Below are positions 27,020-35,822 of a stretch of 64,000 nt of DNA, piece by piece; the stretch's first letter is position 1; each line of letters opens with the position of its first letter. The stretch comes from Sphingomonas montana. Lineage in GTDB: Bacteria; Pseudomonadota; Alphaproteobacteria; Sphingomonadales; Sphingomonadaceae. Made by a program: the position numbers and the translations under genes. The stretch lies in contig NZ_KV887143.1 in the NCBI RefSeq assembly GCF_001956315.1, positions 170,314-234,313 of the forward strand, written 5' to 3'. The notes under the pieces were generated by a model, which made no database searches, was not told where the DNA came from, and saw only the letters and a list, made by a program, of their open reading frames with translations.

Positions 27020-28264
27020 TCAATTCCCCCTTGGGCGCAGGTCGCTGCGCGCCGCGCTGGCCGGCACGGTAAAACTTTCGGGCGCGTCGGGATGCGCCGG
27101 ATCATAGGGCCGCCCCGCGATCAGGTGGCGGGCGAGCGGCAGTCCGGACGTACGGATCCCCGCCGCCACCATCCGGGCGATCTGGTCCGCGCCATAGCCA
27201 TTATGGTGCGTCGCATCGCGGCCGCCGTCGTTGAACGCGAGCGGCGCGCGCGCCGGGCCGAGTGCCTCGTAGAAGGCGATGGTCGCGCGGTTCAGGTCGA
27301 TGACCGGTAGGTCCAGTTCGCGGCCGACGGCGCGGACCGCGTCGGCATAGTCGGCCAGTGTGGGCTTGATCCGGCCGTCCGGCTCGAAGCTGCGCCGTTC
27401 GGGGGAGGTGACGAACACCGGGGTCGCGCCCCGCCGCCGCGCCTCCGCCGCATAGACGCGCAGATAGTCGCGGTAGGTGGTGGCGGCGGGTGCGTGGGTT
27501 TGCGGCCACTGCGCCTTCTGGTCGTTGTGGCCGAACTGGACGAACAGCCAGTCGCCCGGCCGGATTTCGGCCAGGATCCGGTCCAGCCGCAACTCCGTGA
27601 TGAAGGATTTGAGCGTTTCGCCCGACTCCGCATGGTTGGCGACCGCGACACCCTCGTCGAACAGCGCGGGCAGCATCTGGCCCCAGCTGGCCGCCGGTTC
27701 GGATGGCTGGTCGGTCACCGTGCTGTCGCCGGCCAGAAAGACGGTCGGCACCGTGACGGGCGCGACCTGGATGCGGGCGACGGCGGGAGTGCCCAGCAGT
27801 TCCAGCGTCAGCCGGTCGTCCCAGTTGCGCGATCCCTGTTCGCGATCGTTCAGCCGGACGGCGGATCCGCCGGGCGCGTTGGCGGGCGGGGGTGGCAGCG
27901 CCGGCGTGCGGACGTTGACGACGAAGCTGCGCGTCACGGTGCGGCCGCGCGCCGTCGCCACGCGATCGAGCATCAGGCGGCGCGACTCCGCCTTCACGGT
28001 GGTGACCGCGGCGCGGGCTGGGTCGCCCAGCGTCAGGGTGACGCCGTAGTTGCCGGGCGGGACCGCGACCGAGAACAGGCCGGGGCCGCCCGGTTCGTAG
28101 CCGTGGCCGGCGGCCGTCGAGAACATCATGTCCGGGGCGACCGCGACGGTGCCGGGTGCTGCCTTGCCGGCCAGCACATAGGTGGTCGTCGCAGGGGTCA
28201 TCGGCGCGGGAGGGGGCGCAGGGGGCGCGACGGCGATCAGCATTGCGGCCAGCGGCGCGATCAT
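27020..28264 (-). CDS. SGNH rhamnogalacturonan acetylesterase with N-terminal beta domain
   Basis: This 414-residue protein has a signal-like N-terminus, an N-terminal beta-sandwich module (about 25-165) and a C-terminal SGNH hydrolase domain. The SGNH domain has GDST (179-182), SWGQML, FGHND (244-248) and the catalytic DATH (Asp350, His353). This architecture matches bacterial rhamnogalacturonan acetylesterases of the CE12 type (YesT/RgaE-like), which deacetylate the RG-I backbone. It overlaps the second SGNH gene upstream by four bases and is followed directly by the alpha/beta esterase. Confidence 0.85.
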   Translation of the reverse strand: MIAPLAAMLIAVAPPAPPPAPMTPATTTYVLAGKAAPGTVAVAPDMMFSTAAGHGYEPGGPGLFSVAVPPGNYGVTLTLGDPARAAVTTVKAESRRLMLDRVATARGRTVTRSFVVNVRTPALPPPPANAPGGSAVRLNDREQGSRNWDDRLTLELLGTPAVARIQVAPVTVPTVFLAGDSTVTDQPSEPAASWGQMLPALFDEGVAVANHAESGETLKSFITELRLDRILAEIRPGDWLFVQFGHNDQKAQWPQTHAPAATTYRDYLRVYAAEARRRGATPVFVTSPERRSFEPDGRIKPTLADYADAVRAVGRELDLPVIDLNRATIAFYEALGPARAPLAFNDGGRDATHHNGYGADQIARMVAAGIRTSGLPLARHLIAGRPYDPAHPDAPESFTVPASAARSDLRPRGN

Positions 28265-29070
28265 CGCCGGACCGGGCACGCCATCGGCCCGCGGGCGACC
28301 GGACCGGGGGGCGCGACATCGCCGCGGACATGCGTGGACACCGGCAGGTTCAGGCCGCGCAGGCCACGCGCCACGATCGTGGCGATGCCGCGCGCGCCCG
28401 CCTCGCTGAAATGGGTGTTGTCGCTCAACCCGCGGGGATAGTTGGTCGTGCCGACGGGCAGGTGCAGGTAATACGCCTGCGCGCGTGCCGCCCCGGTCCG
28501 GGTCAGCCATGCCGCCCCCTGCCGACCGACCTCGATCAGCGGGGTGTTCGTCTGCTGCGCGACGCGGCGCATGGCGGCGGCGTAGCGTGGAAAGCTCTCG
28601 TCCGCGGTGGCGCCTGTGAAGGCGTTTCGCGGGACGGGGGTGAGCAGCACCGGGAACGCGCCGGCCTTTCGCGCGATGCCGATGTAGCGCAGCAGGTTGA
28701 TGACATAATCGGTGTCGGCCCGCGCATAGCGTTCGGGCTTGTCGATGCTGGCGTCGTTATGGCCGAACTGGATGAGCAGCACGTCGCCCGCGCGGATGTC
28801 CGCGGCGATCCGGTCGAGCCGCCCTTCGGTGATGAAGGTGCGCGTGCTGCGTCCGCCGACCGCGCGGTTTTCGACCCGCACCGTCGCGTCGAGCGCGCAG
28901 GGCAGCAGCATCCCCCACCCGGTCTGCGGCGCGCGGTTCGCGCGGTATGGGGCGGCGGTGGAGTCGCCGGCGATGAAGATGGTGGTGCCGGGCGCGGGCG
29001 GGGCGGCGGTCGTGGCGGTCGCCAGGAGCAGGGCCGCCGCAGCCAGGCTGGGGATCATCCGTCGCGACAT
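28261..29070 (-). CDS. SGNH rhamnogalacturonan acetylesterase, single domain
   Basis: This 269-residue secreted SGNH hydrolase has a signal peptide (about 1-22), GDST (35-38), a block II glycine in AVGGRSTRTF, QFGHND (101-106) and the catalytic DNTH (Asp217, His220). The order and spacing fit CE12 rhamnogalacturonan acetylesterase. It is the first gene of a four-gene overlapping unit with the second acetylesterase, the alpha/beta esterase and GH28. GAGGAG lies eight bases before the ATG. The 140-base gap to the divergent oligogalacturonate lyase gene holds a candidate operator. Confidence 0.86.
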   Translation of the reverse strand: MSRRMIPSLAAAALLLATATTAAPPAPGTTIFIAGDSTAAPYRANRAPQTGWGMLLPCALDATVRVENRAVGGRSTRTFITEGRLDRIAADIRAGDVLLIQFGHNDASIDKPERYARADTDYVINLLRYIGIARKAGAFPVLLTPVPRNAFTGATADESFPRYAAAMRRVAQQTNTPLIEVGRQGAAWLTRTGAARAQAYYLHLPVGTTNYPRGLSDNTHFSEAGARGIATIVARGLRGLNLPVSTHVRGDVAPPGPVARGPMACPVRR

Positions 29071-29133
29071 CGTGGTATCTCCTCAGGCGCCGGTCGATCC
29101 TGTCGGCATGCCGCGGATCGATCGCTGGACTGT

Positions 29134-29146
29134 TCCCACATCATGG
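29134..29146. promoter_or_regulatory. candidate operator between acetylesterase and oligogalacturonate lyase genes
   Basis: TCCCACATCATGG at 29134-29146 (reverse complement CCATGATGTGGGA) matches the ATGTGRGA core found near rhaM and between the PL11 and TonB receptor genes. It is almost centred between the divergent starts at 29070 and 29211, 64 to 65 bases from each, where one site could control both transcripts. Confidence 0.5.
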
Positions 29147-29210
29147 AATGGCATGTCCATAGTTGATATGATAGCGCGGACGTCGATCGATAAGAAAAGA
29201 GGAGAGCGCG

Positions 29211-30521
29211 ATGCGGACGGGCATGTGGGCGGCGGCGCTGTGCGCGCTGGCGATCGGTACGGGCACACCGGCCGCGACGCCGGTGATCGATCCCGCCACC
29301 GGCCACCGCGTGGTCCGCATTTCGACCGCGCCGGGCATGGCGAGCCTGTATTTCCATCAAAATCCGTTCACCCCCCAAGGTGACAAGATGGTGATCGCGA
29401 CCGCGGACGGGATCGCCGCGATCGACCTGAAGGACTGGTCGATCCGGCCGATCGTGCGCGGCGCCGGGCTGGAACTGCTGTTCGCTGGGCGGCGCACGCG
29501 GACCGTCTATTATGCGCGGCGGGGAAAGGCCGGGCCGGGCGGCGGGCCGAACGGGGAGGTCGGCGCGACGACGGTGTTCGCCGCAGACATCGACAGCGGC
29601 AAGGCGCGGACGGTGGCGACGATCCCGGCCGGGTCGATCGGGTCGATCAACGCGGACGAGACGCTGCTGCTGGGGCAGGTGGCGGAACGCGCGATGCCGC
29701 TGCAGCCTGGTGGGACGGGCACGGCGCGCTACGGCCAGGCGGACTATGCGGCGAACGGCCCGGACGGAAAGCCGCTGCCGTTCGCCGATGCCAAGGAGGT
29801 GCGGCTGAACGACCGGCTGGAGGCGAAGATTCCGATGGAGATCTTCACGATCGATATCCGGACCGGCGCCCGGAAGGTCGTCCACCGCGCGACGGACTGG
29901 CTGAACCATCTGCAATTCTCGCCGACCGATCCCGGGCTGCTGATGTTCTGCCACGAAGGGCCGTGGCACAAGGTGGACCGGATCTGGACGATCCGCACCG
30001 ACGGCAGCGGCCTGACCAAGGTGCATGCCCGCACGATGAACATGGAGATAGCCGGCCACGAATACTGGTCCCCGGACGGAAAGACGATCTGGTACGATCT
30101 GCAGACCCCGCGTGGGCAGGTGTTCTGGCTGGCCGGCTATGACATCGCGACGCGGAAGCGGACCTGGTATCACCTCGAACGCGACCAGTGGTCGGTGCAT
30201 TATACGCAGTCGCCCGACGGCCGGCTGTTCGCGGGCGACGGCGGCGATGCCGGCATGGTGGCGCACGCGCCGGACGGGAAGTGGATCTACGCCTTCACCC
30301 CAAGCGCCATTCCCGACGTGGCGGGCATCCACGCCGCCGACAGCGCCAGCCTGATCGCGCCGGGGCTGCTGACGGCGGAGAAGCTGGTCGACATGCGCGG
30401 CCATGATTACCGGCTGGAACCGAACATCCATTTCACGCCGGACGGCAAATGGCTGATCTTCCGATCCAACAAGGACGGCGATCCGCAGATCTATGCGGTG
30501 GAAGTGGCGCGGGCGCGGTAG
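29211..30521 (+). CDS. oligogalacturonate lyase, PL22
   Basis: This 436-residue seven-bladed beta-propeller enzyme cleaves short (unsaturated) galacturonan oligomers by beta-elimination, giving 5-keto-4-deoxyuronate (DKI). Diagnostic PL22 sequence includes NHLQFSPTDPGLLMFCHEGP, HARTMNMEIAGHEYWSPDGK and PNIHFTPDGKWLIFRSN near the C-terminus. Unlike the cytoplasmic enterobacterial Ogl, it has an N-terminal signal peptide (about 1-22), so periplasmic action is predicted. GAGGAG precedes the ATG. The gene is convergent with PL11, only 27 bases apart. Confidence 0.9.
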   Translation: MRTGMWAAALCALAIGTGTPAATPVIDPATGHRVVRISTAPGMASLYFHQNPFTPQGDKMVIATADGIAAIDLKDWSIRPIVRGAGLELLFAGRRTRTVYYARRGKAGPGGGPNGEVGATTVFAADIDSGKARTVATIPAGSIGSINADETLLLGQVAERAMPLQPGGTGTARYGQADYAANGPDGKPLPFADAKEVRLNDRLEAKIPMEIFTIDIRTGARKVVHRATDWLNHLQFSPTDPGLLMFCHEGPWHKVDRIWTIRTDGSGLTKVHARTMNMEIAGHEYWSPDGKTIWYDLQTPRGQVFWLAGYDIATRKRTWYHLERDQWSVHYTQSPDGRLFAGDGGDAGMVAHAPDGKWIYAFTPSAIPDVAGIHAADSASLIAPGLLTAEKLVDMRGHDYRLEPNIHFTPDGKWLIFRSNKDGDPQIYAVEVARAR

Positions 30522-30548
30522 CCGGAGCCGCCGCGCCGCCCCCGCCCC

Positions 30549-32471
30549 TCATCGCGGGGCGGGGGCGCCGAGATAATAGGAGACGTGCGGCGGCTGGTTG
30601 TAGCCGCCATTCTGCCACGCCACGCCCGCCCGGTAGACGGGATCCTGCATCAGCGTGACAATGCGTTCCGTGGTCGGGATCGGCGTGGTGTAGAGCCGGA
30701 GTGCACGGTCGTCCGCGGTGCGCAGCAGCACCTCCTCGCGCCAGTCGCCGATCAGGTCGGCGCTGAGCGCGGGGTTGGACTTGGTGCCGTTGTTGGACGC
30801 GGTGCCGTCCGCGGTCAGCAGGCGGGTCTCGGTACCGGTCGTCCAGTCCCATTTCGATATGCGGTTGCCATCCAGCAGTTCGCGCAACCGGTCCCCATCC
30901 CACCACAGCCCGAAATTGGCGGACCGCGGGTGGCCGCCGGGGATGACGGTGCCCTTGGCGTCGTACAGTTCGGCGCTGTTCGATCCCCACGCCTCCGCAC
31001 CCCAATGGCGCGGGTCGATATCGATCGCCAGGCCGCGCCCGGTGTCCTTGTCCGCCGGCTTCGTCCAGAGGATCGCGCCGGTGCGGGCGTCGAGCATCGC
31101 CGAACCGATCCCGCCGTTGCGCCGGACATCCTCCTGCACGCCGAACTTCTCCAGGCCGGGACGGGCGGGGTCGAGGTCGGACACATGCATCGCGTCGCCG
31201 TGGAACAGCGGGACGGTCCACAGCCCGCGGCCATTATCGTCGATCGCCATCGATCCGTAGATCACCTCGTCGCGCCCGTCGCCGTCGACATCGGCGACCG
31301 ACAGCTGGTGATTGCCGCGGCCGCCATAGTCGGCGTTGCCGGGCGCGCCGCTGTCGAACAGCCAGCGCCGCGTCAGCCTGCCGCCGCGATAGTCCCAGGC
31401 GGCCACCGTCGTGCGCGCATAATAGCCGCGCCCGAACACCAGGCTGGGCAGCCGTCCGTCGAGCCAGGCGACGCCCGCCAGATGGCGGTCGGACCGGTTG
31501 GCATAACCGTCGCCCCATATCTCCGTCATTCGCGCGACGTCCGGGCTGTCGGTCCGGTCGTCGCGCGGAACGGCGTAGGGCGCGGTCGCCAGCGCCCGGC
31601 CGCTGCGCCCGTCGAACACGGTCAGATATTCCGGCCCGCGCACGATGCGCCCAACCATCGACGCCACCTTGCGCCCGTCGGGCAGCGTGATGGCCCCCGT
31701 CCGGTCGGCCTGCGGCACCTGGCCGTCGCGGCCGCGCCAGTCGGCCTTCGCGTCGCCGATCGGCTTGCCGGCGCCGTCGACCGTGCCGTCCGCCGTCTTC
31801 ATCGCGATTTCGGCGCGGCCGTCGCCGTCCAGGTCGGCGACCATGATCGGCGAGTAATGCGCGCCGGACCGGATGTTGTGGCCCAGATCGATCCGCCAGA
31901 GCCGCTTGCCGTCGAGCGTATAGGCATCGACCAGCGTTTCGCCGCTATACCCGCCGAACGCATTGTCCTTCGATATCGACGGATCCCATTTCAGCACGAT
32001 CTCGTACCGGCCGTCGCCGTCCAGATCGCCGACGCTCGCATCGTTGGCGCGGTAGGAATAGGTTTCGCCCGCCGGGGTGGTGCGGTCCGCGGGCTTGTCG
32101 ATCGGGATCGTCAGATAGCCGTCGCGCCATACGCCGGCCCGCCCCGCGCGCCCGACGCCGTCCGCGCGGGCGACGGTGTAGATCGACGCCGGCGTGCCCT
32201 GGCGGTCGATCAGGCTGGTGGCACCCGCCTGACCGGTCGTCCCGCCCGGCGCGATCCGCCGCCCGTCGCGCAGCACGACGAACGCGGCGTCGGTCGGGTC
32301 GGTCGCCAGCAGCCGCCATGAGACATGGTTCCCGCCGGCCGCGGGCACCGCGACCATGCCGCGATCGAGCATCTCCAGCCGGCCGGCCGGCGGTGCCGCA
32401 CAGGCGGCGACAGCGAGCGTGGCGAGCGACAGGCCGGCCAGGATGCGGGCGATGACGGCGGTCCGGGGCAT
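30549..32471 (-). CDS. rhamnogalacturonan lyase, PL11
   Basis: This 640-residue exported lyase cleaves the rhamnose-galacturonate backbone of RG-I by beta-elimination. It has the PL11 eight-bladed propeller signature with repeated calcium-binding loops such as GDLDGDGRYEI, ADLDGDGRAEIAMK and ADVDGDGRDEVIYG, and KTADGTVDGAGKPIGD typical of YesW/YesX. The signal sequence ends in AVAAC, a possible lipobox (Cys about 24), so it may be a lipoprotein. GGAGAG lies just upstream of the ATG. It is divergent from the TonB receptor gene with two candidate operators between them. Confidence 0.92.
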   Translation of the reverse strand: MPRTAVIARILAGLSLATLAVAACAAPPAGRLEMLDRGMVAVPAAGGNHVSWRLLATDPTDAAFVVLRDGRRIAPGGTTGQAGATSLIDRQGTPASIYTVARADGVGRAGRAGVWRDGYLTIPIDKPADRTTPAGETYSYRANDASVGDLDGDGRYEIVLKWDPSISKDNAFGGYSGETLVDAYTLDGKRLWRIDLGHNIRSGAHYSPIMVADLDGDGRAEIAMKTADGTVDGAGKPIGDAKADWRGRDGQVPQADRTGAITLPDGRKVASMVGRIVRGPEYLTVFDGRSGRALATAPYAVPRDDRTDSPDVARMTEIWGDGYANRSDRHLAGVAWLDGRLPSLVFGRGYYARTTVAAWDYRGGRLTRRWLFDSGAPGNADYGGRGNHQLSVADVDGDGRDEVIYGSMAIDDNGRGLWTVPLFHGDAMHVSDLDPARPGLEKFGVQEDVRRNGGIGSAMLDARTGAILWTKPADKDTGRGLAIDIDPRHWGAEAWGSNSAELYDAKGTVIPGGHPRSANFGLWWDGDRLRELLDGNRISKWDWTTGTETRLLTADGTASNNGTKSNPALSADLIGDWREEVLLRTADDRALRLYTTPIPTTERIVTLMQDPVYRAGVAWQNGGYNQPPHVSYYLGAPAPR

Positions 32472-32514
32472 CAGGCTCTCCTTAGACAGGCACCGGTCCA
32501 TGCCCGCGCCTTGG

Positions 32515-32578
32515 TCCCACATGTTGTGTGTGCTTATCATATATGACAAAATTGTTGTTTCAATCTGGAAATGTGGGA
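32515..32578. promoter_or_regulatory. inverted pair of candidate operators between PL11 and TonB receptor genes
   Basis: TCCCACAT at 32515-32522 (followed by GTTG) and its reverse complement ATGTGGGA at 32571-32578 face each other across 48 bases of AT-rich DNA. That DNA includes TTATCATATATGAC and AAAATTGTTGTTTCAA, unusual for this GC-rich region. This arrangement in the 190-base gap between divergent promoters suggests co-regulation of the lyase and receptor. Confidence 0.55.
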
Positions 32579-32661
32579 GTTATGTACTCCTCAGACGGCG
32601 CAGAATGACCGGTCGCGGACAACGGGCCGCGGTTGGCGCACGCCAAGGGGGAGGACAGTCG

Positions 32662-35600
32662 ATGATCGGAAACATGCGCGTACGGGGGATGGCCGGAACG
32701 GCATCCTGGGGCGTCATCGCCGCAGCCACGCTGATGGGCGCGCCCGCATTTGCGCAGCAGTCCAGCGTCGCCGCCAGCACGCCGTCGGCGACGTCCGACC
32801 CGACCGACGGCGACATCCTGGTCACCGGAACGCGTGAATCGCTGCGGTCCGCGATCGCGCGCAAGAAGAACGCCGGCACCGTGGTCGATTCGATCGTGGC
32901 CGACGACATCGCCAGCTTCCCCGACAAGAATGTGGGCGAGGCGCTGAGCCGGATCACCGGCGTGCAACTGAGCCGCGAGTTCGGCGAGGGCAATCAGATA
33001 TCGATCCGCGGCGTGGAACCCGATCTGAACCGGATCGAGATCAACGGTGTCAGCCAGCAGAGCGCTTTGGGTGGCCGGACCGGCGATTTCCGCGAGTTGC
33101 AGGTCGAACTCGTCAAGTCGATCGACGTGTACAAGGGCTACACCGTCGACCTGACCGAAGGCGGGATCGGCGGCACCGTCAGTGTCGAGACGCGGCGTCC
33201 GCTCGACCTGAAGGACCCGATCTTCAGCATCAAGGGTGAGGCGCAGCGTCTGAACCTGACCAAGAAGTGGCAGCCGCGGTTCAACCTGCTGGCCGGCCGG
33301 TCCGACCTGCTCGACGGGCGGCTGGGCGTCATCCTGAACGTCACGCACAACCAGGTCGACACGCGCGGTGACTCCGTGTCCAATACCAACTGGAACCGGA
33401 TCGCCGATTTTGACCGGACCGATCAGAAGACCGTCGTCAACCCGCTCTATGCGAACTTCGCAACCTATGCGAGCTGCGGCGGGACCACCGGCAATACGGC
33501 GACCGTCGCCACCGCCAATCGCCTGGCGTGCGAGACGCAGTTCTTCGATTGGGCCCCGCAGTCCGTCCGGTACCGCACGCTCGACCGCAGTGACAATCGA
33601 ACGTCGATCGACGGCCAGTTGCAGTTCGAAGTCGCGAACAATTTCTCGGTCTGGGGTCAGGCGCAGCTGAACTATCGCAACCAGACGTTGCGCGACGTCA
33701 ACTATTCGGTCGATCTCGGGGTTTACCAACGCTATAATTTCGACGCGGCGCTGGCGGCCAACGCGGCCGGCGGCACCTCGCGTCCGCAGATCACCGCCGG
33801 CACCACCACGGTCGAGGATCAGGTGGTCACCAGCATCATCACCCAGCGCAACGGACTGAACATCAGCGCCACCGCTGTGCCTACGTTCAACGGCGCCAAC
33901 GGGATCGTCGGCGTCAACCGCCGCGATTTCGATTATAACGAGCAAAGCAAATATTATCAGACCGGTTTCAAATGGGATATCGGCCCGCTGAACTTCATCG
34001 GTCTGGGCTCGCGCTCCTCCGCGAAGAACACCAACAACACGAACAATATCAGCATCAGCACAGGTGTCGGCGGCATCAGCATCGATCGCCGCAACGAAGC
34101 CGGCCTGCCAGTCATCACCTTCCCCGAAAGCTTCGATCCGGCCAACGCTGCCGATTATGGTAATTTCTCGCGGACCGGCGCCAATGGCCAGCCGCTGGTG
34201 CAGGCCGGGCCGAGCATCCAGTATCGCCCGAGCCGCTCGACCGCCAAGGAAGACCAATTAAAGCTGGATGCCGATTACGACACCGGCTGGGCGTTTCTCA
34301 AGAAGATCGAGGTCGGCGGACAATATCGCAAGCAGCGGCTCGATCTCTTCCAGGCGGGCGGCGCACGGCTGCTTACGCCGGCAGTGGTGGCGGTGCCCGC
34401 CGCCGGAATTGTCGGCGTGCCGGCGGTGTTCCAGACCAACAACAACGTCACCACCAATTCGGTGATCGGTCCGGTCCCGGCCACCGGCCCGGCGCTGGAC
34501 ACCGTTTACTTCACGCGTGAGCAGTATCAGCAGTTCCTGTCCGGCAATACCGGCGTCACCGGCGGCGCGCCGCTGTTTACGGGTATCCCGCAAGCCGAGG
34601 GGTCACCGGACCGGCTGGCGATCCCGCTGTTCGAACCAGCGTCGTTGTCGCAGTTCTTCGATCTGTCCCGGTTCAATCAGAACACGTTGCTGTTCGCCGA
34701 CGGGCTGCCGCAGATCCCGTCCTACATCATCAACGAGACGATCAAGTCCGCCTATTTCAAGATCAACTTCGAACAGGAAATCTTCGGGATGACGCTGACC
34801 GGCAATGCCGGCTACCGCTATACCCACACGCGCAACGCATCGACCAGCGTGAACACCCGCCGGGAAAACCGGATCCGGCCCGGCACCGGCGTGAACGGGA
34901 TCGCACCCGTGCTGGAAACGGTCACAACCGGGGTGCAGGCGGTGTCGATCGACAACAGCTACGACGATTGGCTGCCGGCCGTGAACCTCAATCTGGAAGC
35001 GCTGTCGAACCTGTTCATCCGCGCCACCTACGCCAAGAATCTGGCGCGGCCCCGGCCGATCGATCTGTCGCCGGCGATCAACTGTCTGATCGACGCGGCC
35101 AACACCATTGCGGGTGATGATACCTGCACCGCCGGCAACCCGCGTCTGCAGCCCTACCGCGCCGATCAATATGATCTGAACGTCGCCTGGTATCCTAACC
35201 GCGATACGCTCATCAGTGTCGGCTATTACTACAAGGACGTGACCAGCTTCGTCCTGCCGGCGCAGACGCTGAACGGCGTCGATCTGTTCGGGGACGGCAT
35301 CCTGTATACGGTGCGCCAGCCGACGAACGGCTTCGGCGCGAAGCTGGACGGGATCGAGGCGAGCGTCCAGACCGCGTTCACCTTCCTGCCGGCGCCGTTC
35401 GACGGGTTTGGTGCATCGGGCAACATGACCTACGCCCGCGCGCTCAACCAGTCGCTGACCAACCTGGCGACCAACGAACCGCTCAGTGGTTTCCCCGGCC
35501 TGTCCAAATATACCTACAATGCCAGCATGTTCTACGACAAGGACTGGCTGAACGCGCGTGTTTCAGTCAACAAGCGGACGGGTTGGCTGGCATTTGCGAC

Positions 35601-35814
35601 CAGCGCCATCAACGGCAACAATCCGCTCTACCGCGGCGGCGAAACCTATGTCGACGCCAAGGTGCTGTTCCGGCTGACGCCGATGTTCAGCTTCTGGGTC
35701 GAGGGGCTGAACCTGACCAAGGAAATCCGCCGCGATCTCATCGATGCGGCCCGCGTCGTCGAATATACCGACAATGGCCAGCGCATCTTCGTGGGTGCGC
35801 AGCTGAAATTCTAG
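32662..35814 (+). CDS. TonB-dependent receptor, carbohydrate type
   Basis: This 1050-residue outer-membrane beta-barrel receptor has a signal peptide (ending AFA, about 31), a TonB box region (DGDILVTGTRESL), a plug domain (VVDSIVADDIASFPDKNVGEALSRITGVQL, EGNQISIRGVEPDLNRIEINGV) and a barrel ending in the C-terminal aromatic FVGAQLKF. The size and plug sequence fit the TIGR01782-type receptors used by sphingomonads, xanthomonads and Caulobacter for oligosaccharides. Its position among PL11, PL22 and PL26 genes suggests import of RG-I or pectin oligomers. GGGGAGGA lies upstream of the ATG. Confidence 0.92.
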   Translation: MIGNMRVRGMAGTASWGVIAAATLMGAPAFAQQSSVAASTPSATSDPTDGDILVTGTRESLRSAIARKKNAGTVVDSIVADDIASFPDKNVGEALSRITGVQLSREFGEGNQISIRGVEPDLNRIEINGVSQQSALGGRTGDFRELQVELVKSIDVYKGYTVDLTEGGIGGTVSVETRRPLDLKDPIFSIKGEAQRLNLTKKWQPRFNLLAGRSDLLDGRLGVILNVTHNQVDTRGDSVSNTNWNRIADFDRTDQKTVVNPLYANFATYASCGGTTGNTATVATANRLACETQFFDWAPQSVRYRTLDRSDNRTSIDGQLQFEVANNFSVWGQAQLNYRNQTLRDVNYSVDLGVYQRYNFDAALAANAAGGTSRPQITAGTTTVEDQVVTSIITQRNGLNISATAVPTFNGANGIVGVNRRDFDYNEQSKYYQTGFKWDIGPLNFIGLGSRSSAKNTNNTNNISISTGVGGISIDRRNEAGLPVITFPESFDPANAADYGNFSRTGANGQPLVQAGPSIQYRPSRSTAKEDQLKLDADYDTGWAFLKKIEVGGQYRKQRLDLFQAGGARLLTPAVVAVPAAGIVGVPAVFQTNNNVTTNSVIGPVPATGPALDTVYFTREQYQQFLSGNTGVTGGAPLFTGIPQAEGSPDRLAIPLFEPASLSQFFDLSRFNQNTLLFADGLPQIPSYIINETIKSAYFKINFEQEIFGMTLTGNAGYRYTHTRNASTSVNTRRENRIRPGTGVNGIAPVLETVTTGVQAVSIDNSYDDWLPAVNLNLEALSNLFIRATYAKNLARPRPIDLSPAINCLIDAANTIAGDDTCTAGNPRLQPYRADQYDLNVAWYPNRDTLISVGYYYKDVTSFVLPAQTLNGVDLFGDGILYTVRQPTNGFGAKLDGIEASVQTAFTFLPAPFDGFGASGNMTYARALNQSLTNLATNEPLSGFPGLSKYTYNASMFYDKDWLNARVSVNKRTGWLAFATSAINGNNPLYRGGETYVDAKVLFRLTPMFSFWVEGLNLTKEIRRDLIDAARVVEYTDNGQRIFVGAQLKF

Positions 35815-35822
35815 GGGTTTCG

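Noticed and set aside
26062-27105. GH28 reading frame staying open far upstream, which might suggest a GH28 fusion
   Set aside because: The upstream part is Arg/Ala/Gly-rich out-of-frame translation of the esterase gene; GH28 has its own ATG with a signal sequence at 26061.
32472-32661. Reading frame continuing upstream of the TonB receptor start
   Set aside because: The extra residues precede the signal peptide and lack a ribosome-binding site; the ATG at 32662 has GGGGAGGA and a proper signal sequence.
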